A stretch of 54,661 nucleotides of DNA from Bacteroidota bacterium (GCA_007694165.1 RECE01000251.1:1-54661), one strand, 5' to 3'. Positions 1 to 9,043 are shown, numbered from the stretch's first letter. The notes: generated by a model from the sequence alone, not told the origin. Numbers and translations are program-made.

Positions 1-471
1 GCATCCCATGAGCTTTACCGAATTACTGATATGCAAGAGCCCTGGGAGTTTTATTCCCTGCTGGAAAATGATCAGCAGGTCTTTATTGATACCCTTGCTA
101 TTCAAGGTACAACGTATTATTACTCCATACGGGCCATTGATTTCAGTGGCAACCATTCTGACTTTGCCCGCCCGGTATTTGGAAAGGCTTATGACGACGG
201 TGTGCGACCTGTGGTAGAGAACCTGAGAATTGAAGAGGATGAAGGAATGCTGATTTTGCAGTGGGATTATGAATTTCCGGACAGTGAAGCCATTTTTGCC
301 ATCTACAAAAGCAATGGCAACGGGCAGCTTGTGTTCCACCGGCGCACACAGGAAACGACATTCACTGAAAGGCTTCCCCTTGGAGAAACCAGGCAATATG
401 CCGTGAAAGTTTTTACCGGCGATGGAGGTGAATCTCTGCTGAGCGAATCCGTATTGTATTCTGCAGAATAA
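1..471 (+). CDS. C-terminal part of a fibronectin type III-like extracellular protein (5' end outside window)
   Basis: The reading frame is open from base 1 and ends with TAA at 469-471, so only the last 156 residues are here. The residues look like the ends of fibronectin type III repeats: TYYYSIRAIDFSGNHS is the typical G-strand 'Y.. ..RA.D..GN.S' pattern, and a second repeat runs from about residue 68 (VENLRIEEDEGMLILQWDY) to the end. Such repeats usually occur in secreted or surface-exposed proteins of Bacteroidota, as adhesive or spacer modules. No sorting domain follows the last repeat. The true protein function cannot be told from this fragment. Confidence 0.7.
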   Translation, partial: ASHELYRITDMQEPWEFYSLLENDQQVFIDTLAIQGTTYYYSIRAIDFSGNHSDFARPVFGKAYDDGVRPVVENLRIEEDEGMLILQWDYEFPDSEAIFAIYKSNGNGQLVFHRRTQETTFTERLPLGETRQYAVKVFTGDGGESLLSESVLYSAE

Positions 472-911
472 ATAATTCCGGAAATCAACCGACTTATGCA
501 AACCTTTTGCTGTGAATGATTCTGATCTGAGCAACCAGGTCAACTATCAGACCCTCCGTTGTCCTTTAGTCAATCTGATTACTGCGAAAGTTCTCATCAA
601 TTATCCCCAGAACATGAAAATGATTTAAACGAAAATTGAAAAATATGGATTAATTAAAAAAAAATTGGTTCTTTGTTCATAATTTTTGAATATTTTTAAA
701 GATCTTTAGAGGTTCAGTTTAAAAAATTACACAACTGAAAAACTATAATTTTAAAAAAAACATCCATAATTAATCTTTTAACACACACGAGGATGGCTAT
801 TAGGAAAACTAATTGGTTGTCGGCGATATATATGTATATTTCGGATATTCTCACGCTAAAAAGGTGGGACAAGCTATCTGGCCATTAAAAAACAAATTAT
901 TACATAAAAAA

Positions 912-919
912 TACATTTG
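912..919 (+). promoter_or_regulatory. -7 promoter box TACATTTG for the hybrid kinase gene
   Basis: TACATTTG fits the Bacteroidota -7 consensus TAnnTTTG and lies 27 bases before the ATG at 947. The stretch 472-911 before it is AT-rich, has no credible gene, and shows no clear -33 TTG at the usual distance, so the promoter may need an activator. Confidence 0.5.
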
Positions 920-946
920 TATGCCTTTTGATTAATTTTAAATAGT

Positions 947-3121
947 ATGGTAAAACTAAAAAATCCGACACTTGAATTCCCCGATAAAAAGGAGGAAGCG
1001 CTTTTCAAAAGATCCTTTTTTAATGACTCTTTACCCATAACCAGGGTAGCCATACTTCTGGCTGCTTTCTTGTATGCTGTGTTTGGAGTATTGGATGCCA
1101 TTTTTGTTTCTGACTACCTTCGTACTTTTCTGATTATCCGTATCGGAATTGTTGTTCCCTTTTTGTTGCTTTTTATATTGCTTTCATTCCATAAATTATT
1201 TTATCGTTTCTGGCAACTACTTCTTTTCCTTGCTTTTCTGGTATCAGGGGTGGGCATTGCACTAATGATTGCGCTTAGCCCGCAGAACTGGTCCTATTAC
1301 GGAGGTTTGATGATGATTTTTATGGTGGGTTACTTCTTCATAAGGCTCCGGTTTATATGGGCATCCATAGGAGGTTGGCTTAATCTTATTATTTTCAATG
1401 TGTTGATGTATTCATTGGCAGATGTAGATCAGCAAATCTTTCTTGCCTATAATTTCTTTTATGCCTCTGCCAATTTTATTGGTATGTTTGGATCCTATTA
1501 CTTTGAAATATCGGGGCGACGAAACTTTTACCTTTCGCGCCAGCTTGATCAGAAACAACGCGATCTGGAGAATATAAATCAGAACCTCGAATCTACTGTA
1601 GAATCCAGAACACGTGAGCTGAAAGAGAATGAAGAAAAGTATCGTTTGATCTTTGAAAGATCGCCCCTGGGGGTATTTCACTTCAACGACAAGTGGGAAA
1701 TTACCGAATGTAATGATCATTTTGCCAATATCATTGGAAGGCCCAGGCATTTGCTTGAAGGAATGCACTTGAAAGAGCTGTCGGACAGGAGAATTACAAA
1801 TGCTGTAGAAAAGGTTTTAAAAGGGAGTAAAGCATCTTTCGAAGGCAGGTACAAAACCATAGGAAAAGGGAAAGCAAGTCCTGTTCGCATACTTTTTGCA
1901 CCTATTAAAAGGAATATTCAAACCATTGGAGGAATAGGACTGGTGGAAGACCGCAGTGAGTTCATTGAAAAGCAAAAACTGGAAAAACAAATAGCGGTTG
2001 CCAAAGAGTCTGTGAATTTCAAACAGAAGTTTCTAGCCAATATGAGCCATGAGATCAGAACACCTCTGACGGGAATTATCGGTATGATAGATATTCTATC
2101 GCAAACACGCTTAAATAATGAACAAATGGATTATTTAAGCACATTGAAACTTACCAGTGAGAATCTTCGTGAAATCATCAATCAAATCCTGGATTATTCG
2201 AAAATTGAAGCCGGAAGATTAAAAATTAAGACAAGAGGATTTAATTTTTATGAATTGATAAACAACGCTCAGAAACTTTACGAAACGCTTTGTCCTCCGG
2301 GAGTAAGTCTGAATCTTTACATCGATCCGCAGATTCCTGAATACATTAAAGCGGACGATCACCGCGTATCGCAAATCATTAATAATATATTGAACAATGC
2401 TATAAAATTTACCAGAAAGGGCACTATAGATCTTTTGGCTTTGCCCGAAAAATGGCTTGCCGACGGAGCCCTTTTATTACGTATTGAGGTAATCGATACA
2501 GGGGAAGGGATACATCCGGAAAAAATCAATAAGCTTTTTAAGCCTTTCAGTCAGCTGGAAGGAACAGAAAATCAATACTTTGAAGGAACAGGCCTGGGAT
2601 TATCAATTTCAAAGGAACTAACAGACCTTATGGGAGGCGATATTGGAGTTATAAGTGAACAAGGAAAGGGAAGCACTTTTTGGTTCAATTTCAAAGCCGA
2701 AAAAGTATCACGCGAAGATGCCAGGAAAAGCATTAATTTTTCAGCCCTGAAGCAAACAGGACCTCTTAATATACTTTACGCAGAAGATAAACTGATCAAT
2801 CAAAAGGTGGTTAATCTTATACTTACCTCTCTGGGACACAAAGTAACCATTGTTAAAAACGGGCAGGAGGCATTAGACAAATATGAACCCGGCAGTTTTG
2901 ATCTTATATTAATGGATATTCAGATGCCGGTTATGGATGGCATTACCGCCACCCGTAAGCTAAAGGCAAAACATCCTGATCTGCCTCCCGTAGTAGGATT
3001 GAGTGCCAACGCCTTTGAAGGTGATAAAGAAAAATACATGAGCCAGGGGTTAGATGATTATTTAACCAAACCTGTAAAAAAGGAAGACTTTATGTTACTT
3101 TTGCATAAATTAACTTTGTAG
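947..3121 (+). CDS. Hybrid sensor histidine kinase (6 TM, PAS, HisKA, HATPase, receiver)
   Basis: The 724-residue protein has about six hydrophobic segments between residues 33 and 188, a charged coiled coil at about 198-235, a PAS domain at about 236-340, a HisKA domain with the phospho-accepting histidine H368 in NMSHEIRTPL, a HATPase domain with GTGLGLSI near residue 550, and a C-terminal receiver at about 612-724 with LILMDIQMPVMDG. It should sense a signal at the inner membrane and relay phosphate to its own receiver; no output domain is present, so a phosphotransfer partner lies elsewhere. The six-helix sensor plus hybrid layout resembles CqsS-type kinases, but similar membrane domains occur in other sensors. 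The downstream methyltransferase starts 28 bases after the stop, implying one transcript. Confidence 0.88.
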   Translation: MVKLKNPTLEFPDKKEEALFKRSFFNDSLPITRVAILLAAFLYAVFGVLDAIFVSDYLRTFLIIRIGIVVPFLLLFILLSFHKLFYRFWQLLLFLAFLVSGVGIALMIALSPQNWSYYGGLMMIFMVGYFFIRLRFIWASIGGWLNLIIFNVLMYSLADVDQQIFLAYNFFYASANFIGMFGSYYFEISGRRNFYLSRQLDQKQRDLENINQNLESTVESRTRELKENEEKYRLIFERSPLGVFHFNDKWEITECNDHFANIIGRPRHLLEGMHLKELSDRRITNAVEKVLKGSKASFEGRYKTIGKGKASPVRILFAPIKRNIQTIGGIGLVEDRSEFIEKQKLEKQIAVAKESVNFKQKFLANMSHEIRTPLTGIIGMIDILSQTRLNNEQMDYLSTLKLTSENLREIINQILDYSKIEAGRLKIKTRGFNFYELINNAQKLYETLCPPGVSLNLYIDPQIPEYIKADDHRVSQIINNILNNAIKFTRKGTIDLLALPEKWLADGALLLRIEVIDTGEGIHPEKINKLFKPFSQLEGTENQYFEGTGLGLSISKELTDLMGGDIGVISEQGKGSTFWFNFKAEKVSREDARKSINFSALKQTGPLNILYAEDKLINQKVVNLILTSLGHKVTIVKNGQEALDKYEPGSFDLILMDIQMPVMDGITATRKLKAKHPDLPPVVGLSANAFEGDKEKYMSQGLDDYLTKPVKKEDFMLLLHKLTL

Positions 3122-3149
3122 TATTTATATCATTCCCTATTTAAACATT

Positions 3150-4028
3150 ATGATCCAAAACAGTAACATTATTAATAGGTTTAAAGAAATACTATCGCAA
3201 AAAGGGCCCCACTCTGATGACTTTAATGAAATAATCAGAATCGTTGATGAATTGTCAACAGATGATGAAATCGAAAAATTCAGAGACATGCTTGAGCCTG
3301 TGCTCAAGCCGGATACGATAATAGGTCATTCGTATACCAAGCCCCTGGGCTATAGCGGAGACTACCTGATTATTGAAAAAATGTACAGATTCCACAAAAA
3401 CACCCATCCTAATTATGTTAAGTGGGATGAGTTTTTTCATTGGTTACCCGCCGCAAGTGCCGTCATCAACCGGAAGAAATTGGCTGTAAGTCTCCTTAAA
3501 AAGTTAAATCAGAATACTAAAAAAGAATATCCCAGAGTCCTTATTCTGGGTAGTGGGCCAGCAACAGAAGTGAATGAGTATCTGGAATCAGTTACCGATA
3601 ACAAGCTGCATTTTGAACTCGTCGATTTTGACCAGAGAGCCATTGAATATGCCACAGAAAAAAACCAAAAATACATGGAGCATATCACCTTTCATAACAA
3701 AAATGTATTGCGGTTTTCTCCTGATGGTTGTTTTGATCTTATCTGGAGTGCAGGGTTATTTGATTATTTCCAGGACAAATTATTTGTAAGACTACTGAGA
3801 AGGTTTTCTTATTATTTGTCTGATAATGGAGAAATGATCATTGGTAATTTTAATATTTCAAACCCATCGAAGAAAATTATGGAAGTGCTGGGCGACTGGT
3901 ATCTTTACCACAGATCGCAGGAGCTATTAACGAATTTTGCCATGGAAGCCGGGATTAATAAGGAAAACATAGAAATTTTCAGCGAGCCGCTGGGTATCAA
4001 TCTGTTTTTGAAGATAAAGAAATCCTGA
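3150..4028 (+). CDS. SAM-dependent methyltransferase, PhcB-like (putative)
   Basis: The 292-residue protein has a class I methyltransferase fold: motif I as VLILGSGPATEVNEYL at about residue 130, an acidic motif II in FELVDFDQRAIEYA, and motif IV in CFDLIWSAGLFDYF. The N-terminal half carries LGYSGDYLIIEKMY and a LPAASAVINRKK segment, both of which I associate with the family often labelled 3-hydroxypalmitic acid methyl ester biosynthesis protein (Ralstonia PhcB-like). That family link is from memory and is moderately certain; the methyltransferase call is firm. No signal peptide or membrane segment is seen, so the enzyme is cytoplasmic. It is in an apparent operon with the hybrid kinase, which makes a signal-synthase and sensor pair a reasonable hypothesis. 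A plain small-molecule methyltransferase is the alternative. Confidence 0.7.
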   Translation: MIQNSNIINRFKEILSQKGPHSDDFNEIIRIVDELSTDDEIEKFRDMLEPVLKPDTIIGHSYTKPLGYSGDYLIIEKMYRFHKNTHPNYVKWDEFFHWLPAASAVINRKKLAVSLLKKLNQNTKKEYPRVLILGSGPATEVNEYLESVTDNKLHFELVDFDQRAIEYATEKNQKYMEHITFHNKNVLRFSPDGCFDLIWSAGLFDYFQDKLFVRLLRRFSYYLSDNGEMIIGNFNISNPSKKIMEVLGDWYLYHRSQELLTNFAMEAGINKENIEIFSEPLGINLFLKIKKS

Positions 4029-4506
4029 CCCAATTGATTATTGCTTTCATCAGGCTTATAAAAACCATCCAACACATACGGCTGTAGCCCAATTCGATTA
4101 ATTCTCGCAGGCCTGTCTCTAAATAGCAGGAAAAATTGCCAGTTGTCTTTAACACAGCCATAGCCTTGTTAAACCATTGAGGGAAAAAACTATTCAATAA
4201 GTACCTCAATGGCTAAGCTTATTCAATTCTCCTCTTTAGTTTGAATGGGCTAATCCTTCCAATGGTATGACACTAAAATCTGCCATAACACCTACTTAGT
4301 AAAAATATAACAGCGTAACCCCCTACACTGTAACTTACTCGCCATAATGCCTTTTTATGACGATTAAAAAAACTTTTTAATGATTTTTCGCATTTTACCT
4401 GAATAACCGTTTAATTTTTCTTAGCTTAGATTAAGGCTAAATTAACATAACGTCCCCGCCTCAGTTTTACCAAAGCAGAGGTCTATTATTCATCAATAAA
4501 TACCTT
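4029..4506. other. Intergenic stretch without a recognisable gene
   Basis: This 478-base AT-rich stretch between the methyltransferase and the truncated barrel gene contains only short, unconvincing frames. I see no clear terminator or RNA gene in it. Confidence 0.5.
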
Positions 4507-4770
4507 ATGCTCCGACTTATCCGACACTTTACCATGACTTTTCTGGTATTTTTCATTATCATTGCAGCCAAAGCTCAGCCGGGTTCTCCTTTTGGTTTTT
4601 CGGGTCGTTTGGGGCTTTTCTACGACTTCTACGATGCCTCGGCCAGTAATTTTGAAACCTTTCGCCCCAGATACCCCGGCAACCTGGGTCGATTCTCTGC
4701 CCATGCCACTTTTACAGCAGGCCAGCATTTCAGCATGCCTGTGGGTATTGATTTTAGCATGGGACAAGCG
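4507..4770 (+). pseudogene. Outer-membrane protein gene, 3'-truncated remnant
   Basis: The frame opens with a signal peptide (TFLVFFIIIAAKAQ) followed by GRLGLFYDFYDASAS and a region with alternating hydrophobic residues up to HFSMPVGIDFSMG, the look of the first strands of a Bacteroidota beta-barrel or surface protein. At about base 4765-4775 this coherent sequence stops and the plus-strand frame becomes the antisense of the minus-strand DUF3307 remnant, closing at a TAA at 4798-4800. A normal barrel would be several hundred residues longer. The gene therefore lost its 3' part at the junction. The full product cannot be named. Confidence 0.6.
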
Positions 4771-5303
4771 CCCAATCATCGCAAACAAAAGGATACATAA
4801 ACGTTCCAGCATCCCGATATAACTCCCGGCGTTTTGCAGTGTATCATCGTTTCCGGCCCCGGCAGCAGTTTCCCAGCGCGAAACCATGATGCGAATGATC
4901 ACCGATAAAGGCAGTGTTACAAATACAATCCCGGTTGTATAGATCAGCAATACAGGGCTTTGCAGAAAATCCAGTAAAACATGGATCTGTTGCCACCAGA
5001 TCACTATCCCTGCAAGAACTTCTATATGAAGCAGCTGATCAAACAGAAAAAAGGCGATCATATTTTTTATGGCAGGAAGATACATCCTTATGGCCTCAAT
5101 CAAAAAGTATGTAGCCATAATCAACAGGGCCGGCAACCCAAAATTCAGGTCCTAAATCACAACAATGGCAGTAAACCATGAGTAAGGATATGAAGCTAAA
5201 AGCCGGCAGATAGGAGTTTTTTCTCCTGTCTGCTTTTTACAAGGGCATTGGAGAGAAATACAAAATCATCCAAAATATGCACCAGAAATAGTTGAATAAG
5301 CAA
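4766..5303 (-). pseudogene. DUF3307 membrane protein gene, broken (two stops, frameshift, 3' truncation)
   Basis: Reading the minus strand from about 5300 gives LFLVHILDDFVFLSNALV, then SAGF, a TAG at 5198-5196, then LHILTHGLL, which match the usual DUF3307 start. After HGLL the frame shifts by one, consistent with loss of one G in CTGGCC, continues as AIVVI, meets a second TAG at 5154-5152, and goes on as DLNFGLPALLIMATYFLIE and later AGSYIGMLERLCILLFAMIG, the known family C-terminal half. At about 4770 the match ends and the frame runs antisense through the truncated barrel gene. No ATG is found at the expected start; ATA or TTG stands there. It follows satD by only a few bases, the pairing common in Bacteroidota. 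Confidence 0.75.
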
Positions 5304-5305
5304 TA

Positions 5306-5926
5306 TTATTGCTTTAGTTTTTGGGAAATCAATTCGCGATAATACAACTCCATTTCCATGACTTCATCATAATAAGACCTTTTATGGCGCGCACTGGCCG
5401 ATGATTGGCTAATGCCCAGCTGACTGGCAACTTTTAATTGATTTAAATCAGGATGGGTAAGGCGTAAGTTAACATATTCGGCCGACATTCTGCTCCATGA
5501 GTCAATTGCAATAAGACCAAGACGCACTATCAGGCCTAGTTGCTGGTTTATATCTGCCCAGGGAGTTGCAATGGCAAGGTTTGTCTTTTCGGTTTTCAAC
5601 ACGTCGTATTTTGTACCGGACAAAACAAAGGCCTCCCCATTGCTTTCGGTTATGTGTACTGCTGAAAAGTCTTTTGTACCTATTCCAATTGCCATCCGTG
5701 CATCTACACCTGCTTTGCTCTTCACAAGTGATTTAATCCTTAGGGCTATCCAAAGAGCTTTTTCCGGATTTGCCACTTCCAGTTGGAAGGCATCCCCGCG
5801 ATGAATATCCCATACCTTTGGCTGAGAGCCCATTTCATTGAATAGAAGTTTCAGGGCATCCATCCACAACCCCTGATCCTTGAACTTCCGCGAATTAATA
5901 ATATCGCCAGTTATGATACTCGTCAT
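5306..5926 (-). CDS. satD: SatD family protein
   Basis: The 206-residue protein begins SIITGDIINSRKF and continues with DIHRGDAFQLEV and ARMAIGIGTKDFSAVHITES, features I recognise from the SatD family, followed by a C-terminal helix-turn-helix-like stretch (LKVASQLGISQSSASARHKR). SatD is named from an acid-tolerance locus of Streptococcus; its biochemical role is not established. In Bacteroidota it is normally paired with a DUF3307 membrane protein, and here that partner directly downstream is a pseudogene, so satD is functionally orphaned. The frame itself is intact. The -7 box lies only four bases before the ATG, so the message may be leaderless. Confidence 0.75.
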   Translation of the reverse strand: MTSIITGDIINSRKFKDQGLWMDALKLLFNEMGSQPKVWDIHRGDAFQLEVANPEKALWIALRIKSLVKSKAGVDARMAIGIGTKDFSAVHITESNGEAFVLSGTKYDVLKTEKTNLAIATPWADINQQLGLIVRLGLIAIDSWSRMSAEYVNLRLTHPDLNQLKVASQLGISQSSASARHKRSYYDEVMEMELYYRELISQKLKQ

Positions 5927-5930
5927 GATG

Positions 5931-5938
5931 CAAATATA
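5931..5938 (-). promoter_or_regulatory. -7 box TATATTTG directly before satD
   Basis: On the minus strand TATATTTG is followed by CATC and then the satD ATG at 5926. With normal spacing the transcript would begin at or next to the start codon. The rest of the 5939-6251 interval is AT-rich and holds nothing I recognise. Confidence 0.55.
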
Positions 5939-6251
5939 GGCATTTTCATCAATAATGTAAAATATTGATTAAAATAACAATAATTTAAATTATCGTCTTA
6001 TTAGTCTATATTTTAAAATATCTATTAATGCGCGGCCCTGCCGCTCAAGCTAAGCTGCAGCATAGATATTTGTAGTCTAAAAAATTAGCGCATCTAAAAC
6101 AAAACTGCAGCGCAGCGATAATATTAGAAACATGGGTTTATTCAGTTTTGCCAGACATCAATATCCTAAGTACATAATATCAAGGCCATGTCTAATGGAT
6201 ACGAAATCCCACAACAATTTTCCATATCTTTGATAATCAATACTATATGCT

Positions 6252-6593
6252 GTGGAAGGGACATTGCCACTTATTGAAAAAATCATAGCCCGTAAAAAGG
6301 AGGACCGGGAACAGGAACGGTTGCGAGTCCTTGCCATTGCTATTGATGCATTGAAAACTGTTGCCCAAAGATTTGCCGTCAGTGAAGCCTATATAAGCGG
6401 TTCACTTTGCAAACCAGGGCGTTTTCATGCCTACTCTGATATTCACATAGCCGTTTCGGGCCTTACCACCCAGAACTATTTTACTTTTATGGCCGCCATG
6501 CAAGATATGCTGCCTATACAGGTTGAAGTGATAGAAATTAAAAATTGCAGGTTTGCGGATAAGATCATTGAAAATGGGATAAAAGTATTTTGA
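6252..6593 (+). CDS. Minimal nucleotidyltransferase (MNT)-domain protein
   Basis: The 113-residue protein contains the polymerase-beta-like motif GSLCKPGRFHAYSDIHIAV near residues 50-68, where the family usually has GSxxxGxxxxxSDIDL. The first aspartate is kept but the second is histidine, so metal binding may be weakened. The C-terminus (VEVIEIKNCRFADKIIENG) is typical of MNT proteins. Such proteins are usually the antitoxin half of HEPN/MNT pairs that nucleotidylate their partner, but no HEPN gene is adjacent: upstream is satD on the other strand, downstream a peptidase remnant. The only available start is GTG at 6252. The protein may be a solitary or decaying antitoxin. Confidence 0.65.
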   Translation: MEGTLPLIEKIIARKKEDREQERLRVLAIAIDALKTVAQRFAVSEAYISGSLCKPGRFHAYSDIHIAVSGLTTQNYFTFMAAMQDMLPIQVEVIEIKNCRFADKIIENGIKVF

Positions 6594-6596
6594 TTA

Positions 6597-6900
6597 TGAA
6601 GGACGAACCCCGACTGTTTATACAGATAGTCAATCGCCTCATCACGTGTCCACCGCTTGTAATGAATCCCGGTATCAACTACCAGCCTGTTTGCCCGGAA
6701 CAACTCGTCCCGCAACCTGCCCACATTGCCAAATGTGTCATCCGTGAACATGCCCATTTCCCAGGCCAGCCACTCGGCTTTCATGGACCGGTCTACCTCC
6801 TACAGGCCAAGCTGAGGGGCCTGAACCAAATCAGATTGAGGAACCATGAGGCACCCAAAAGCATCAATACTGCGAAAACCAAAAGTATTTTTTTCTTCAT
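6597..6900 (-). pseudogene. DUF885 (putative peptidase) gene remnant
   Basis: On the minus strand an ATG at 6900 starts a signal-anchor sequence (KKKILLVFAVLMLLGASWF, then LNLIWFRP) that reaches a TAG after about 35 codons. In another frame, from about 6790 to 6610, the sequence KAEWLAWEMGMF, GRLRDELFRANRLVVDTGIH and WTRDEAIDYL matches the conserved C-terminal region of DUF885 proteins. Several hundred residues between the two parts are missing, as is the end of the protein, so this is an internally deleted and 3'-truncated gene. Its start lies 40 bases after the end of the M3 peptidase gene on the same strand, so it was probably the second gene of that operon. Confidence 0.65.
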
Positions 6901-6940
6901 AAATGTAAATTTAAGTTTAAGGTTGAGAAGTATGGGGTTC

Positions 6941-9043
6941 TCACTCATCAAAACTCTTCAAAAACGCATCCATACCGGGTTCCCTGCCGATAAAGTTTTT
7001 AAACAGCTCATGGGGATGCACGGTGCCCCCTTTTGACAAAATCTCTTTTTCAAGTCTTTCCGCCGTTGCGGGGTCGAAAATACCATTCTTCCTGAACTCA
7101 TTGAAAATATCCCATGCCATCATGTCTGACCATGTGTAGGTATAATAGCCGGAAGCATACCCAATGGAAAATATATGACGAAATGAGGGAATATAGCATG
7201 CGTCTTCTACTGAGGGAAATAAGGAATAGTTTTGAGTAAAGTCCCTTTCCCAATCGCAAAGATCACCTTCAAAAGGCATCCGCATATCGTGCAGGGCGAT
7301 ATCGAGGGCAGCGTCAGCAATGGTGAACCGCATTTCTGAAAGTGCCCTGCCTTCCTTTTTATTGAGTATTATTTTATCAATCATTTCTTGTGAGAGAGCT
7401 TCACCTGTTTGGTAATGCCTGCCTACCCTGACCAGAAAATCCGGTTCATAAGCCCACTTTTCCAGCAACATTGAAGGTACCTCTACAAAATCACTATACT
7501 TTAGGCTTGTTCCCGAAAGTCTTCTATAGGTCACATCTGACAATATATGATGCAACGCATGTCCTAATTCGTGCAGAAAAGTACTGAGTTCGCCAAGGCT
7601 TAAAAAAGCAGGATTATCACCCGAAGGATTGTTGAAGTTACACACCAGGCCTATCAAAGGGATTTCATTATACCCGCTTTCTTTATTTTGTGCCCGGATC
7701 GCTCCGACAAATGCTCCGCCCATTTTGCCTGCTCTCTCATAAAGGTCAAGATACAATACCGCCTTAATATCACCGTTTGCATCAAATACCTCGAAAGGAA
7801 GCATTTGTGGATGCATTTTTGGCAAGCTTTGGTTCTCCCTGAACTCCAGTCCCCACATATCAGATACCATAGAAAAAGTTTCGTTGATTGCATGTCCCAC
7901 AGGCAACCAGGGCTTAACCTCATCAGTGTTAAATTCAAAAATTCCCTCCCTGTATTTCCTGTTGTAATAAGCAAAATCCCAATGTCGGATCACATCATCA
8001 AAGCCTTGAGAAATGGCAAATGCATGCAGATTTTCTATTTCCTTTTCTGCTATGGGTTTCACTTTATCTTTAAATGTTTTAAGAAAAATCATTACTTGTT
8101 CGGGTGTTTCTGCCATTCGTTCCTCAAGCACATATTCGGCAAAAGAATTGTAACCGACCAGTTGGGCCATTTCACGACGAAGGTTTAAAATCTCTTTAGC
8201 TATATCAAGATTGTTAAATTCATTGGGATTGTTACCGATTTGCCACGATAATTTCAAAAGCTGTTCCCTTAATGTTCTTTTATCTGCGTACCTTATATAG
8301 TCTCCGGTGGAAGGGCCTGAAATAGGGAAAGCCCACCCTTCTGCATTTTTCGTCTTGGCATATTCTGCAGCAGAAGCAATTACCCTTTCGGGCAGACCTG
8401 CCAGATCTTCTTCCTGTGTAAGGTGGAAAAATGTGCGGTCCCTGTCCTGGGTTACGTTCTGGCCAAAGATGGTACTCAATTTAGCCAGGCGACTTCTGAT
8501 ATCTTTCAGACGTTCTTTTTCCATATCTGAAAGATCATTGCCATTTCGGGCAAACCAACGGTAATAATTCTCCAGCAGGGTCAATTCCTCCTGTGACAAT
8601 GATAGACGTTCCTTTTGCAAATACACATCCTTTACCCTTTTAAAAAGTTCTTCATTGAAAAGCAAGTCATTAGAGAAGGCGCTGCCCAGGTGGCTGACCA
8701 TGGCCACTGTCTGATATATTTCGGGATTGCCATTGACAGCAGCCAATGCATTTGCATAGACTGATATCATACTTGATTTTCTCCCAGTCTTCGCAAGAGC
8801 GACTATCGTATTTTTGAAAGTGGCAGGCTGCGGGTTATCAATTATGGCCTGCACCTGCATTCTATCCTCTTCCATTGTAATGTTAAAGGCAGGTAAGATA
8901 TGTTCCGGCTTTACCTTTTCGAAGGGGATAATGCCGTAGGGGGTGTTGAAGGGGTCGAGTAAGGGGTTTTGGGCGAGAACACCGGTATGGATGGACAGAA
9001 TAAGGATGATTACGAGACGAAGGTTAAGAAGTTTGTTTTTCAT
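6941..9043 (-). CDS. dcp: M3 family zinc metallopeptidase (peptidyl-dipeptidase Dcp type), secreted
   Basis: The ATG at 9043 gives a 700-residue protein with a signal peptide ending in GVLAQ; a longer in-frame start at 9133 would put extra residues before it and lie upstream of the promoter. The M3 zinc motif HELGHALHH is at about residues 491-499, followed by the conserved region with YSDFVEVPSMLLEKWAYE that carries the third metal ligand. Length and the PFNTPYGIIPFEKVKPEHI start are typical of Dcp-like enzymes, which remove C-terminal dipeptides from peptides. It probably acts in the periplasm on imported peptides. The promoter carries the shared 19-base motif also found before the response regulator and a second metallopeptidase. 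Confidence 0.9.
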   Translation of the reverse strand: MKNKLLNLRLVIILILSIHTGVLAQNPLLDPFNTPYGIIPFEKVKPEHILPAFNITMEEDRMQVQAIIDNPQPATFKNTIVALAKTGRKSSMISVYANALAAVNGNPEIYQTVAMVSHLGSAFSNDLLFNEELFKRVKDVYLQKERLSLSQEELTLLENYYRWFARNGNDLSDMEKERLKDIRSRLAKLSTIFGQNVTQDRDRTFFHLTQEEDLAGLPERVIASAAEYAKTKNAEGWAFPISGPSTGDYIRYADKRTLREQLLKLSWQIGNNPNEFNNLDIAKEILNLRREMAQLVGYNSFAEYVLEERMAETPEQVMIFLKTFKDKVKPIAEKEIENLHAFAISQGFDDVIRHWDFAYYNRKYREGIFEFNTDEVKPWLPVGHAINETFSMVSDMWGLEFRENQSLPKMHPQMLPFEVFDANGDIKAVLYLDLYERAGKMGGAFVGAIRAQNKESGYNEIPLIGLVCNFNNPSGDNPAFLSLGELSTFLHELGHALHHILSDVTYRRLSGTSLKYSDFVEVPSMLLEKWAYEPDFLVRVGRHYQTGEALSQEMIDKIILNKKEGRALSEMRFTIADAALDIALHDMRMPFEGDLCDWERDFTQNYSLFPSVEDACYIPSFRHIFSIGYASGYYTYTWSDMMAWDIFNEFRKNGIFDPATAERLEKEILSKGGTVHPHELFKNFIGREPGMDAFLKSFDE

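Noticed and set aside
4486..5136. 216-codon minus-strand frame taken as one membrane protein
   Set aside because: Only its first part is DUF3307 sequence; the rest is antisense to the truncated barrel gene, and its start is inside a broken gene.
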